A stretch of DNA of 64,000 nt from Paenibacillus xylanilyticus (GTDB lineage Bacteria > Bacillota > Bacilli > Paenibacillales > Paenibacillaceae). A model generated the notes under the pieces. The model was not told where the DNA came from. It searched no databases and worked only from the letters and a program-made list of their open reading frames with translations. The DNA lies in contig NZ_JABMCB010000192.1 in the NCBI RefSeq assembly GCF_013359935.1, positions 496,001 to 560,000 on the forward strand, in the 5' to 3' direction. Made by a program: the position numbers and the translations under genes. Shown here in pieces: positions 18,989-28,038 of this stretch. How positions within the stretch are numbered: the first letter of the stretch is position 1; the number at the start of each line of letters is the position of its first letter.

Positions 18989-19771
18989 ATGACCCGAAAC
19001 AAAGTCGAGATTTGTGGTGTGGACACCGCAAAATTGCCTGTCCTTACCAACACAGAAATGCGGGAATTGTTCCATTCCCTTCAGCAGCACCATGATCGCT
19101 CAGCAAGAGAGAAATTAGTGAATGGCAACCTGCGGCTTGTACTCAGTGTCATTCAGCGCTTTAACAATCGGGGGGAGTTTGTCGATGATCTGTTCCAGGT
19201 TGGATGTATCGGCCTGATGAAAGCCATTGATAATTTTGATTTATCCCAGAATGTCAAATTTTCAACGTACGCAGTACCGATGATTATCGGTGAGATCCGT
19301 CGTTATCTGCGTGACAATAACCCGATCCGGGTATCCCGTTCTCTGCGGGACATCGCATATAAGGCGCTTCAGGTTCGTGACAGCCTGACCAATAAAAATT
19401 CTCGTGAACCGACAATATTCGAAATCTCCGAAGCATTAAATGTGCCCAAGGAAGATGTTGTTTTTGCACTGGATGCCATTCAGGATCCGGTATCACTCTT
19501 CGAGCCGATCTATCATGACGGTGGAGATCCAATCTATGTGATGGATCAGATCAGTGATGACAAAAACAAGGATGTGTCCTGGATTGAGGAAATAGCACTG
19601 CGGGAGGCTATGCATCGTCTTGGTCAGCGGGAAAAAATGATTCTGTCCATGCGTTTTTTCGAAGGGAAAACACAGATGGAAGTCGCCGATGAGATCGGAA
19701 TTTCCCAGGCTCAGGTATCCCGTCTGGAGAAATCCGCGATACAGCAGATGCAGAAACACGTGAAGACGTAA
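18989..19771 (+). CDS. sigG: RNA polymerase sigma factor SigG (forespore, late)
   Basis: Late forespore sigma factor. The 260-residue length equals that of B. subtilis SigG. The N terminus (RNKVEICGVDTAKLPVL) is the SigG-specific segment bound by anti-sigma proteins such as SpoIIAB and CsfB. Regions 2 (DLFQVGCIGLMKAIDNFD), 3 and 4 (ISQAQVSRLEKSAIQQM) are complete. It lies 111 bases after sigE with its own candidate promoter and is followed by a strong terminator. Confidence 0.97.
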   Translation: MTRNKVEICGVDTAKLPVLTNTEMRELFHSLQQHHDRSAREKLVNGNLRLVLSVIQRFNNRGEFVDDLFQVGCIGLMKAIDNFDLSQNVKFSTYAVPMIIGEIRRYLRDNNPIRVSRSLRDIAYKALQVRDSLTNKNSREPTIFEISEALNVPKEDVVFALDAIQDPVSLFEPIYHDGGDPIYVMDQISDDKNKDVSWIEEIALREAMHRLGQREKMILSMRFFEGKTQMEVADEIGISQAQVSRLEKSAIQQMQKHVKT

Positions 19772-19790
19772 ACTTGTCTTAATTCATGAA

Positions 19791-19830
19791 GACGATCAAA
19801 CGGGTGTGATACTCGGTTGGTCGTTTTTTT
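19791..19830 (+). terminator. Intrinsic terminator after sigG
   Basis: An acgatcaaacgg arm pairs with cggttggtcgt around a 10-base loop, followed by seven T. It ends the spoIIGA-sigE-sigG block. The next 190 bases are AT-rich and include a cgaaaaa/tttttcg inverted repeat near 19935-19958 of unknown role. Confidence 0.85.
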
Positions 19831-20023
19831 ATTTATAATTATTCGACATCAGAAATGAAGATAATCACAATCCAATAAACGCCATAAACAAAATGCTCAA
19901 TCTCAGATCAAGGATTACTTATTTCAGCGAGGTGCCGAAAAACAGGACATTTTTCGCCCATAAAACATATATTGTATAGAAGCGGTGAACGGTATAAGCG
20001 GATTAGGCAGGGGGCGAGTACAG

Positions 20024-20416
20024 ATGAAAGTGAACACAGGTGAGTCGGCGGCAAGAGGAATGAAGATCTCGGATTTTCAGACCAAAGATGTCATTAACAT
20101 AACGGATGGCAAACGTCTGGGTCAGATTAGCGATCTGGAGCTGGATTTGAAGCAGGGGCGGATTGAGGCCATCGTTGTACCTGGATACAGCCGTTTCATG
20201 GGGTTGTTCGGAGGAGGCACGGATCTGGTTATTCCATGGAGGAACATTGTTAAGATTGGTTCGGACGTCATTTTGGTCAAAATGGATGAAGTCAGAGAAA
20301 CGACCTACGATGAGCGAGATCGTGAAGCTCGAATGTATGATGAGCAGCAAAGCAGCCGCGTGGAGCGGGTCGAACGCCTTGAGCGATTGGACCGCTCCCA
20401 GCGCCGAACGATATAA
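20024..20416 (+). CDS. ylmC: PRC-barrel protein, YlmC/YmxH sporulation family
   Basis: Small PRC-barrel protein; the YlmC/YmxH family lies beside sigG in spore formers and has no established biochemical role. The core KISDFQTKDVINITDGKRLG at about 13-32 starts the PRC beta barrel, which ends near residue 95. The ATG at 20024 has a gggggcga ribosome site about 8 bases upstream; a later ATG at about 20060 would have its ribosome site too close. After the barrel is a charged tail of about 35 residues rich in Arg/Glu (RVERVERLERLDR), absent from the short B. subtilis protein of about 80 residues. Confidence 0.8.
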   Translation: MKVNTGESAARGMKISDFQTKDVINITDGKRLGQISDLELDLKQGRIEAIVVPGYSRFMGLFGGGTDLVIPWRNIVKIGSDVILVKMDEVRETTYDERDREARMYDEQQSSRVERVERLERLDRSQRRTI

Positions 20417-20467
20417 TCGAGACAGAACGTGGCTCATTTGGTACACTGGAAGCTGTGAGGTGAGATA

Positions 20468-21367
20468 ATGGAACCCTTTATTCTGAACAATCAAAATTTC
20501 GAACGGGCTGAGGATCAACAGTCAAATGGAGGCCCAGATCCGTTGTTGTTATATGTGGAACCGTGGAGGCAACAGTTTAACCGGATGACGGCGGGATTTA
20601 CTACAAGGCAGGGCGGAGTCGGTAGTCAACCATACGCCAGTCTAAACTGTGCGTATCATGTTGGCGATGATCCTTCAGACGTACTGACAAACCGCCGTCT
20701 TGTGGCTGAGAAGCTGGGCTTCTCCGTGGAAGCGTGGACGTGTGGAGAGCAGGTGCATGGGAAACATGTGGCTGTGATAAGGGCTGAAGATCAAGGCAGG
20801 GGCTTGCTGGATCGACAGTCAGCACTGCAGGATACAGATGGTCTTGTCACCAATGTACCTGGTTTGCTGTTGACTTCTTTTTACGCAGACTGTGTCCCGC
20901 TGTATTTTTACGACCCAGTGCAGCAAGCTGTAGGGCTTGCTCATGCGGGATGGAAAGGGACAGTAGCCGGCATTGCCCAGTCGATGGTGGAAACGATGGA
21001 GTGTGAATACGGAAGTCGGCCGCAGGATATCCGTGCAGCCATTGGTCCGTCGATCGGGGATTGCTGTTATGAAGTGGATGAAGCCGTCATGCAGCATGTA
21101 CGGGTTTGGTTTGAATCTTCTCCGGGTAATGATGAATACAATAATTCTGCGCATGGCCGTGTGTATCATTCATCTGGAAACGGGAAGACGATGTTAAACT
21201 TGAAAGAATGCAATCGACACATTATGATGAAAGCAGGAATATTGCCGGATCATATCGAATGTACAACGTGGTGTACAAGCTGCCACCCGGAACTGTTTTT
21301 CTCATATCGCAAGGAAAATGGAACAACCGGAAGAATGGCGAGCTGGATTGGGCTGGAAGAGAGGTGA
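20468..21367 (+). CDS. pgeF: Peptidoglycan editing factor / multicopper polyphenol oxidase-like (YlmD, PgeF)
   Basis: Member of the YfiH/PgeF (DUF152) family. Studied members remove wrongly incorporated residues from muropeptide precursors or act as purine nucleosidases. The 299-residue protein shows the family zinc and catalytic residues: EQVHGKHV (His), FYADCVPLYF (Cys) and GLAHAGWKGTV (His), plus GPSIGDCCYEV. The ATG at 20468 is preceded by gaggtgag. In B. subtilis the same neighbours (ylmC, ylmE, sepF) surround it. Confidence 0.88.
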   Translation: MEPFILNNQNFERAEDQQSNGGPDPLLLYVEPWRQQFNRMTAGFTTRQGGVGSQPYASLNCAYHVGDDPSDVLTNRRLVAEKLGFSVEAWTCGEQVHGKHVAVIRAEDQGRGLLDRQSALQDTDGLVTNVPGLLLTSFYADCVPLYFYDPVQQAVGLAHAGWKGTVAGIAQSMVETMECEYGSRPQDIRAAIGPSIGDCCYEVDEAVMQHVRVWFESSPGNDEYNNSAHGRVYHSSGNGKTMLNLKECNRHIMMKAGILPDHIECTTWCTSCHPELFFSYRKENGTTGRMASWIGLEER

Positions 21368-21373
21368 CCCTCT

Positions 21374-22075
21374 GTGTCATTGGAGGAGCGGATTCAACAG
21401 GTAAATCAGAAGATCGAAGCTGCGTGCCAGCGCAGTGGCCGTCAGCGCGAAGACGTGAATGTGATTGCGGTTACGAAATACGTCTCGCTTGAAACGACAG
21501 GCGCTGTGCTGGGAAGCGGCCTTGAGCATATTGGAGAGAATCGCTGGCAGGATGCACAGGACAAGTGGGAAGCATTCGGTCAGCAAGGGACCTGGCACTT
21601 TATTGGTCATTTGCAGACCAACAAAGTGAAGGACGTTATTGGCAAATTTCGCTACATACATTCACTGGACCGTTTGTCTTTGGCGAAGGAGCTGGACAAA
21701 AAGGCAGCTGCCTTAGGTACACAGGTGGAAACATTTTTGCAGGTGAATATTTCGGGTGAGGAGAGCAAATATGGATTGCAGCCTGAACAGGCGAGTTCAT
21801 TTTTGCGTGAGATCAGTAACTTCAGCAACCTGAAGGTCATCGGTCTGATGACTATGGCTCCCCATGAGGAAGATCCGCAGCTTACACGTCCCGTTTTTCG
21901 TGGACTTCGTGAGCTAAGAGACCATTTGAATGGACAAGCCCTGACATCGGAACCATTGACTCAGCTATCGATGGGAATGTCCAATGATTTTGAAGTGGCC
22001 ATTGAAGAAGGGGCGACATGGGTAAGGCTGGGATCAATTCTCGTAGGAAAAGAGGAGGGTTCACGATGGGCGTAA
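21374..22075 (+). CDS. ylmE: YggS-family PLP homeostasis protein (YlmE)
   Basis: Pyridoxal-phosphate-binding alanine-racemase-fold protein with no catalytic activity known; the family buffers free PLP. The 233-residue protein has the PLP lysine in VIAVTKYVS near 29-37, the HFIGHLQTNK motif near 75-84, and the phosphate-binding GMSNDFEVAIEEGATWVRLGS region near 204-224. GTG start 6 bases after gaggtgac. The 3' end overlaps the sepF start by 10 bases, suggesting coupling. Confidence 0.9.
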   Translation: MSLEERIQQVNQKIEAACQRSGRQREDVNVIAVTKYVSLETTGAVLGSGLEHIGENRWQDAQDKWEAFGQQGTWHFIGHLQTNKVKDVIGKFRYIHSLDRLSLAKELDKKAAALGTQVETFLQVNISGEESKYGLQPEQASSFLREISNFSNLKVIGLMTMAPHEEDPQLTRPVFRGLRELRDHLNGQALTSEPLTQLSMGMSNDFEVAIEEGATWVRLGSILVGKEEGSRWA

Positions 22076-22533
22076 TGAATAAATTTATGAATTTCCTTGG
22101 ACTTCAGGAAGAGGAAGAAATTGTGGAACGCGAACGTCTGGCTGCACAAGAGGACTCAGAGCCGGATCAACAGGAAGCTGAAACCTCCAGTCTTGATAAA
22201 CGTAGAAACCAAAGGGGGAATAATGTTGTGAGCATTCATTCCCAGAAAAATGTTAAAGTTGTCCTGTATGAACCTCGTTCCTATGACGAAGCTCAGGAAA
22301 TTGCCGACCACCTTCGTTCACATCGTACAGTCGTTGTGAACTTGCAGCGGGTGCGCCAAGACCAGGCACTGCGTGTTATTGATTTCTTGAGTGGTACCGT
22401 ATACGCACTGGGCGGGGGTATTTCAAAAATTGGCGGCAACATTTTTCTCTGTACGCCGGATACCGTTGAAATTCAGGGAGCAATTACGGAAATACTGGCT
22501 GACAGCGAGCAAGATTACAACAGAATGAGGTGA
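22066..22533 (+). CDS. sepF: Cell division protein SepF
   Basis: Membrane-associated divisome protein that bundles FtsZ filaments and anchors the ring. The 155-residue protein starts MGVMNKFMNFLGL, the amphipathic membrane-targeting helix, then an acidic/charged linker (about 15-55), then the SepF core with PRSYDEAQEIADHLR, VVNLQRV and DFLSGTVYALGGGISKIG. The longer frame from 22018 is not used: the ATG at 22066 follows aagaggaggg at proper spacing and puts the helix at the N terminus. Confidence 0.93.
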   Translation: MGVMNKFMNFLGLQEEEEIVERERLAAQEDSEPDQQEAETSSLDKRRNQRGNNVVSIHSQKNVKVVLYEPRSYDEAQEIADHLRSHRTVVVNLQRVRQDQALRVIDFLSGTVYALGGGISKIGGNIFLCTPDTVEIQGAITEILADSEQDYNRMR

Positions 22534-22540
22534 GCCGCTT

Positions 22541-22804
22541 TTGTATCAACTTCAACTCGTAGTGTTTTACCTGTTTGAGATTTATTTCTACATGATTATT
22601 GGATATGTATTGATGTCGTGGCTTCCGAATGCACGGGAGAGCGTCATTGGTGAGTGGCTTGCCAAATTGGTGGAACCGTATTTGAGTCCTTTCAGACGTT
22701 TCATTCCGCCTTTGTTCGGCATGCTGGACATTTCACCAATTGTTGCGCTAATTACTCTTCAACTGGCGAGATCAGGTTTGCTCTCGATCATCAGCTACTT
22801 CTGA
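22541..22804 (+). CDS. ylmG: YggT-family membrane protein YlmG
   Basis: Small integral membrane protein of 87 residues with two hydrophobic helices (about 6-28 and 63-85) separated by the YggT signature WLPNAR and PYLSPFRRFIPP. The family is linked to division, osmotic tolerance or chloroplast nucleoid partition, without a defined activity. TTG start with gaggtgag 6 bases upstream, 7 bases after sepF. Confidence 0.9.
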   Translation: MYQLQLVVFYLFEIYFYMIIGYVLMSWLPNARESVIGEWLAKLVEPYLSPFRRFIPPLFGMLDISPIVALITLQLARSGLLSIISYF

Positions 22805-22823
22805 TAGGGTAGGGTGAACATAG

Positions 22824-23606
22824 ATGAGTGGTGAAATTTACGAACATTTTAGCCATGATGAGCGTGATTTTGTGGATAAGGCCTCGGATTGGGTGGAACG
22901 TGCAGGCAAGCTTCATGACATGAAGCTAACGGATTTCCTTGATCCAAGACAGGCTTTTATATTGCAAACGCTTGTCAATCGTCGCAATGACGTCCAGATT
23001 CGTCTGGACGGAGGCTACGAGGGAGCTGAACGCAAACGTGCGTTGATTGCACCGGATTATCGGTATCTCGATGATGAGGATATGGGTATGCAGGTGCTCA
23101 GCATTACGTCAGACGATCAGAAAATTGCTGAGCTGGAGCATGGGGACTACATGGGGGCCCTGCTCGGGCTTGGACTGAAACGCGGCAAGATCGGAGATAT
23201 CCAAGTGCTGGATGACGGGTGCCACACCGTGGTGGCCGCGGAAACCGGCGCTTTTTTATCGCTTCAATTGAATCAGGTACATCGGGTTCATGTGTTTACA
23301 GAGCTTCTTCCCCTGGATCAGATGAAATGGTCTGAGAGCAAGCTGGAGACGATGGATATTACCGTTGCATCCCTGCGTCTGGACGGAATTTGTGCGGATG
23401 TGTACCGACTGAGTCGCAGTAAAGTTCTGATTCCCATCAAGGCCGGTCGATGCCGGGTGAATTGGAAAGTGGAGGAAGATCCGTCCAAACCGCTGAAAGC
23501 TGGGGACGTGGTTTCCATTCAAGGTTTTGGCCGTTTTAAGGTACTGGAACAGGACGGTATGACCAAAAAGGGACGTTGTCGTGTAAAAATCGGCAAATTT
23601 GCTTAG
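22824..23606 (+). CDS. ylmH: S4-domain RNA-binding protein YlmH
   Basis: The 260-residue protein has an N-terminal YlmH domain (DFLDPRQAFILQTLVNRR near 38-55) and a C-terminal S4 RNA-binding domain (about 180-255). Members of the family bind the ribosome; B. subtilis YlmH has been linked to rescue of stalled ribosomes. The ATG at 22824 follows tagggtga. It ends the ylm run before divIVA. The 245-base gap that follows contains no convincing gene or terminator. Confidence 0.9.
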   Translation: MSGEIYEHFSHDERDFVDKASDWVERAGKLHDMKLTDFLDPRQAFILQTLVNRRNDVQIRLDGGYEGAERKRALIAPDYRYLDDEDMGMQVLSITSDDQKIAELEHGDYMGALLGLGLKRGKIGDIQVLDDGCHTVVAAETGAFLSLQLNQVHRVHVFTELLPLDQMKWSESKLETMDITVASLRLDGICADVYRLSRSKVLIPIKAGRCRVNWKVEEDPSKPLKAGDVVSIQGFGRFKVLEQDGMTKKGRCRVKIGKFA

Positions 23607-23851
23607 CGGCGTTGCAGGAAAACCCGTTTTCTTGTCGAAATGTTTAAGATAAAGGTGTAAAAAACATTCGCTGTTTCCGATATACATTGAAGTACAAGGT
23701 TGTTGTGACCGTATTGGAATCAGAACGTTGATTCTGCAATTGCAAATCGTACAAGTTGCCAGATGGCAGCTTGTTCACGGCCCTTTGGGTCGTACCCATG
23801 TGCTGCAAACCTTCTCGGTACGGGAAGGAACTTTAACAGGAGGTGGACAGC

Positions 23852-24361
23852 ATGCCATTAACGCCGCTGGACATACATAACAAGGAATTTTCCCGACGCT
23901 TGCGCGGGTATGACGAGGATGAAGTCAATGAGTTCCTGGATCAAGTCATCAAAGATTACGAAGGCGTCATTCGCGAGAACAAAGAGCTGAGCAATCAGTT
24001 GCTGTCCGTTCAGGAGAAGCTTGATCATTTTGCCACAATTGAAGAGACGCTCAGCAAAACGATTATCATAGCGCAGGAAGCAGCCGACGATGTGAAGAAC
24101 AATGCGAAGAAAGAAGCGCAGCTCATTGTGAAGGAAGCAGAGAAGAATGCTGACCGGATCGTGAACGAGTCTTTGGCGAAGTCCCGCAAGATTGCTCTTG
24201 AAGTGGAAGAGCTGAAAAAGCAGGCTTCCATCTATCGTGCCCGTTTCCGTACACTTGTTGAAGCTCAGCTCGAACTGTTGTCCCAGGATGGATGGGAAGC
24301 ACTGGAGAGTCGGGAACAGGAAGTCCGTGACCGTGAGCGGGAAATGAAGGAAATTTATTAG
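23852..24361 (+). CDS. divIVA: Cell division site and pole protein DivIVA
   Basis: Coiled-coil protein that recognises negatively curved membrane at septa and poles. The 169-residue protein has the N-terminal membrane-binding domain MPLTPLDIHNKEFSRRLRGYD and the following DEVNEFLDQVIKDYE, then a continuous coiled coil to about residue 150. The ATG at 23852 lies 7 bases after caggaggtg; the frame is open to 23843 but this start is canonical. The gene order ylmH-divIVA-ileS matches B. subtilis. Confidence 0.95.
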   Translation: MPLTPLDIHNKEFSRRLRGYDEDEVNEFLDQVIKDYEGVIRENKELSNQLLSVQEKLDHFATIEETLSKTIIIAQEAADDVKNNAKKEAQLIVKEAEKNADRIVNESLAKSRKIALEVEELKKQASIYRARFRTLVEAQLELLSQDGWEALESREQEVRDREREMKEIY

Positions 24362-24374
24362 TCAGCCTGCCCGG

Positions 24375-24403
24375 TTGACTTTTGCCTCTAAAGAGGCTAT
24401 AAC
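24375..24403 (+). promoter_or_regulatory. SigA promoter for the ileS T-box transcript
   Basis: TTGACT and TATAAC are separated by exactly 17 bases and stand 14 bases after the divIVA stop, directly before the T-box leader. Transcription should start near 24410. Confidence 0.75.
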
Positions 24404-24409
24404 TATATT

Positions 24410-24727
24410 CATAATGAATAATGATTCCATGACGGGTTCAGTACGTTATGATCTCATCCCTCAGAGAGTTGGCGTTTTGGTGCAAGCCAATGGATGAGTT
24501 ATAGCCGAATATCTCCCCGGAGAAGTGACGCTGAAGCGGTAATGCATTGCCGTGCGTAAGCGAAACCGTAAGCCGAACGTTATATCGGCACCCTGCTGTA
24601 GTGAAGCGGGGCATAAGTGCTGTTGATGACAAAGCCTACCCATGTGATTGGATATGGTTTGTGATGAACAGAATTAGGGTGGTAACGCGAGCATAACCTC
24701 GTCCCTTTCCAGGGATGAGGTTTTTTT
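24410..24727 (+). promoter_or_regulatory. T-box riboswitch leader controlling ileS
   Basis: tRNA-sensing leader: uncharged tRNA-Ile stabilises an antiterminator and allows ileS transcription. Seen in the sequence are the stem I AGAGAG element near 24463-24468, the GGTGCAAGCC distal stem region near 24479-24488, a candidate isoleucine ATC specifier at 24511-24513, the T-box core agggtggtaacgcg at 24676-24689, and a terminator at 24697-24727. The T-box core differs slightly from the AGGGTGGNACCGCG consensus. The specifier assignment is by position and by the identity of the downstream gene. Confidence 0.92.
24697..24727 (+). terminator. T-box attenuator terminator
   Basis: cctcgtccct and agggatgagg form a 10-bp stem with a four-base loop, followed by seven T. 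It is the OFF state of the T-box leader, and its 5' arm overlaps the antiterminator partner. Confidence 0.92.
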
Positions 24728-24792
24728 GTGTCCAAAAAAAGAAGTGATGTGAATTGTGGACGGTCCACGATCCAATTATTGAAAGGAAGATC

Positions 24793-27700
24793 ATGATGCA
24801 AAGAGTGGATGTCAAAGAGAAAGCACGTGCCAGAGAACTGCGCATGTTGAACAAGTGGAAATCGGAAAATACGTTTAAAAAATCCATCGAAAACCGCGAA
24901 GGCAAACCGAACTTCGTCTTTTACGAAGGACCGCCTACCGCGAACGGCAAGCCGCATATCGGCCACGTGCTGGGACGCGTCATCAAGGATTTTGTGGGAC
25001 GTTACAATACCATGAAAGGTTACCGTGTTGTTCGTAAAGCAGGCTGGGATACACACGGTTTGCCAGTGGAGCTTGGCGTGCAGAAGAAGCTGGGCATCTC
25101 CCACAAGTGGGAGATCGAAGATTACGGTGTGGAGAAGTTCATTAACGAATGTAAAGCGAGTGTATTTGAATATGAGCAGCAATGGCGTGATCTGACAGAA
25201 GGCATTGCTTACTGGACGGATATGGATAACCCATATATCACGCTGGACAACAATTACATCGAAAGCGTATGGAACATCCTGGCGACGATTCACGAGAAAG
25301 GACTTCTTTATCGGGGACATCGTGTTAGTCCATACTGCCCATCATGTCAGACTACCCTGAGTTCCCATGAAGTGGCACAAGGATACAAGGATGTCAAAGA
25401 CCTTAGTGCCACAGCCAAATTCAAGCTGGACGACAGCGGCGAATTTGTACTTGCCTGGACGACTACCCCTTGGACACTTCCTTCTCACGTTGCACTTGCC
25501 GTTAATCCGGACATGGATTATTCCCGTGTACGTCAGGACAATGAAGTATACATCATGGCAACAAATCTCGTGGAGAAAGTCATGAAGGACTCCAAAGGCG
25601 AGTATGAAGTCATCGGGGCACTGAAAGGCTCCGATTTGGTTGGTAAAACGTATGATCCGCCATTCAACTACGTACAGGCTGAGAAATCCAATGTCATTCT
25701 GGGTGCAAGCTTTGTAACGGATGCAAGTGGTACAGGGATTGTACACATGGCTCCGGCACATGGTGAGGATGACTACCGCGTATGTCGTGAAAATGGCATC
25801 AGCTTTGTCAACATGGTGGACCTTGAGGGTAAGTTTGTGGCTCAGGTTACTGATTTTGCGGGACGTTTCGTGAAGGATTGCGATATTGATATCGTGAGAT
25901 ACCTGTCCGAGAAAGGGCGCTTGTTCAGCAAAGAAAAATATGAGCACAGCTACCCGTTTTGCTGGCGTTGTGATACTCCACTTCTTTACTATGCAATGGA
26001 CAGCTGGTTTATCCAAACTACAGCGATCAAGGATCAGCTGATTGCAAATAATAGTGAAGTGGAATGGTACCCAGGACACGTCCGTGAAGGACGTTTCGGG
26101 AAATTCCTTGAGGATCTGGTGGATTGGAACATCAGCCGTGACCGCTACTGGGGCACACCGCTGAACATCTGGGTGTGTGAAGAAACAGGAGAACAATTTG
26201 CTCCACACAGCATTGCTGAGCTGCGTGCACGTGCTGTAGGAGATGTACCAGAGAACCTTGAACTCCACAAACCTTATGTAGACGAAGTCAAGGTACTCAG
26301 TTCCTGTGGCAAATATGAAATGAAACGTACACCGGAAGTGATTGATGTCTGGTTTGACAGTGGTTCCATGCCGTTTGCCCAGCAGCACTATCCGTTTGAA
26401 AATAAGGAAACATTTGAGCAGCAATATCCGGCTGACATGATCTGTGAAGGGATTGACCAAACTCGCGGCTGGTTCTACAGCTTGCTGGCAGTGTCTACCC
26501 TTTTGACAGGCAAGGCGCCGTACAAAGCAGTAATGGCAACAGGACACGTCCTGGATGAAAACGGACAGAAGATGTCCAAATCAAAAGGCAATGTTATCGA
26601 TCCGTGGGAAGTTATTGAAGAATATGGAACAGATGCGTTCCGGTGGGCCTTGCTGTCTGACAGTGCACCGTGGAACAGCAAACGATTCTCCAAAGGCATC
26701 GTCGGCGAAGCCAAATCCAAAATGGTGGACACGTTGGTTAACACACATGCTTTCCTGACGTTGTACGCAACCATTGATGGATTTGATCCACAGGAGCATC
26801 CGTTCAAACCATCAGCGCACAAGCTGGATCGCTGGATTCTGTCCAGATTGAACAGCCTGATTCTGGTTGTGGAAAAGGCACTATCCGTTAATGACTACCT
26901 GAACTCTTCCAAAGCGATTGAAGCATTTGTTGATGAGCTGAGCAACTGGTACATCCGTCGTTCCCGTGACCGTTTCTGGGGCAGCGGATTGACGGAAGAT
27001 AAACTGGATGCTTACCGCACACTTACAGAGGTGCTGGTGACTACAGCCAAACTGGTTGCACCATTCACACCAATGCTCGCGGAAGATATCTATTTGAACC
27101 TCACAGCAGGTGAGAGTGTGCATATGGAAGATTACCCGGCAGCAAATGAAGCGTTGATCGATCTGGATCTGGAGCAAGATATGGAGACAGCTCGCCGAGT
27201 GGTTGAGCTCGCACGTAACGTGCGTAACGAAACAGGCATCAAGAACCGTCAGCCGCTGTCCGAGTTAATCGTATCGCTCGATAAAGGATTTGATCTGGCA
27301 AGCTATGAAGAGATCATCAAGGATGAAATCAATGTCAAAGGAATTCGTACCGAGCATAACGATGCCGAATTCGTTGATTTTACTTTGAAGCTGAATCTGA
27401 AAGTAGCAGGGAAAAAATACGGCAAGAACGTAGGCTTCCTGCAGAATTTCTTCAAGGGCATGTCAGCGGATGAGACTCGTAAAGTGGTGACGGAAGGTGT
27501 GCTTAACGTGGTTTCTCCGGAAGGTGAGGAACTGCAAGTGACGAGTGAAGAGCTGCTGGTGGAAAAACAAGCCAAATCCGGTTTTGCCTCAGCGTCCGGG
27601 TATGGTCTGACGGTAGCCCTCAACACCGAAATCACAACGGCATTGGAACAGGAAGGTTGGGTTCGTGAAGTTGTTCGTTCCGTACAGGATACACGGAAGA

Positions 27701-27894
27701 AATTGGACCTGCCGATTGAAAAAAGAGTCCGTCTCACATTGGATGTTGATCCTGAGCTTCAGGCGGCAATCGAGGCATTTGATGAGGTGCTGCGTGAGAA
27801 TGTACTCGTTACTGAAGTTACATTCGGTACCCATGCAGACATGCAACGCATTGATGCAGGTGGCAAAGCGATTGGGGTTTATATCGAGGTGTAA
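24793..27894 (+). CDS. ileS: Isoleucyl-tRNA synthetase, eukaryote-like type 2
   Basis: Charges tRNA-Ile. With the ATG at 24793 (gaaagga 6 bases upstream) the protein is 1033 residues, about 110 longer than the usual type 1 bacterial enzyme found at this locus in B. subtilis. The class I motifs are HIGH at 55-58, within EGPPTANGKPHIGHVLGR, and KMSKS at 593-597. The wording around HIGH (PPTANGKPHIGH) is that of type 2 enzymes (eukaryotic cytosolic and mupirocin-resistant bacterial IleS2) rather than type 1 (PPYANGDIHIGH). The editing domain and the extended C-terminal anticodon region are present. Reduced mupirocin sensitivity is inferred from type only. A GTG at 24754 is a less likely start. 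Confidence 0.93.
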   Translation: MMQRVDVKEKARARELRMLNKWKSENTFKKSIENREGKPNFVFYEGPPTANGKPHIGHVLGRVIKDFVGRYNTMKGYRVVRKAGWDTHGLPVELGVQKKLGISHKWEIEDYGVEKFINECKASVFEYEQQWRDLTEGIAYWTDMDNPYITLDNNYIESVWNILATIHEKGLLYRGHRVSPYCPSCQTTLSSHEVAQGYKDVKDLSATAKFKLDDSGEFVLAWTTTPWTLPSHVALAVNPDMDYSRVRQDNEVYIMATNLVEKVMKDSKGEYEVIGALKGSDLVGKTYDPPFNYVQAEKSNVILGASFVTDASGTGIVHMAPAHGEDDYRVCRENGISFVNMVDLEGKFVAQVTDFAGRFVKDCDIDIVRYLSEKGRLFSKEKYEHSYPFCWRCDTPLLYYAMDSWFIQTTAIKDQLIANNSEVEWYPGHVREGRFGKFLEDLVDWNISRDRYWGTPLNIWVCEETGEQFAPHSIAELRARAVGDVPENLELHKPYVDEVKVLSSCGKYEMKRTPEVIDVWFDSGSMPFAQQHYPFENKETFEQQYPADMICEGIDQTRGWFYSLLAVSTLLTGKAPYKAVMATGHVLDENGQKMSKSKGNVIDPWEVIEEYGTDAFRWALLSDSAPWNSKRFSKGIVGEAKSKMVDTLVNTHAFLTLYATIDGFDPQEHPFKPSAHKLDRWILSRLNSLILVVEKALSVNDYLNSSKAIEAFVDELSNWYIRRSRDRFWGSGLTEDKLDAYRTLTEVLVTTAKLVAPFTPMLAEDIYLNLTAGESVHMEDYPAANEALIDLDLEQDMETARRVVELARNVRNETGIKNRQPLSELIVSLDKGFDLASYEEIIKDEINVKGIRTEHNDAEFVDFTLKLNLKVAGKKYGKNVGFLQNFFKGMSADETRKVVTEGVLNVVSPEGEELQVTSEELLVEKQAKSGFASASGYGLTVALNTEITTALEQEGWVREVVRSVQDTRKKLDLPIEKRVRLTLDVDPELQAAIEAFDEVLRENVLVTEVTFGTHADMQRIDAGGKAIGVYIEV

Positions 27895-27918
27895 TTAGGA
27901 CAGAATATAGAGAATAAG

Positions 27919-27974
27919 CCAACGAGCCTTAGACGCAGGGAGGGATTCCCTGTATCTTGGCTCGTTTGGTTTTT
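27919..27974 (+). terminator. Intrinsic terminator after ileS
   Basis: An outer stem ccaacgagcc / ggctcgtttgg encloses an inner caggga/tccctg hairpin and is followed by a T-run. It closes the T-box transcript 24 bases after the stop. Confidence 0.82.
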
Positions 27975-28038
27975 GTGCAAATGGGCAATGATTTCTATTG
28001 TGCAGACTCTATAGATACCAAAGGAACTGAGCGAACTC

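Noticed and set aside
25342..26547. 401-codon minus-strand frame opposite ileS
   Set aside because: Fully inside a conserved gene, amino acid composition is unnatural (Cys/His/Phe-rich) and there is no ribosome site; antisense frame of a codon-biased gene.
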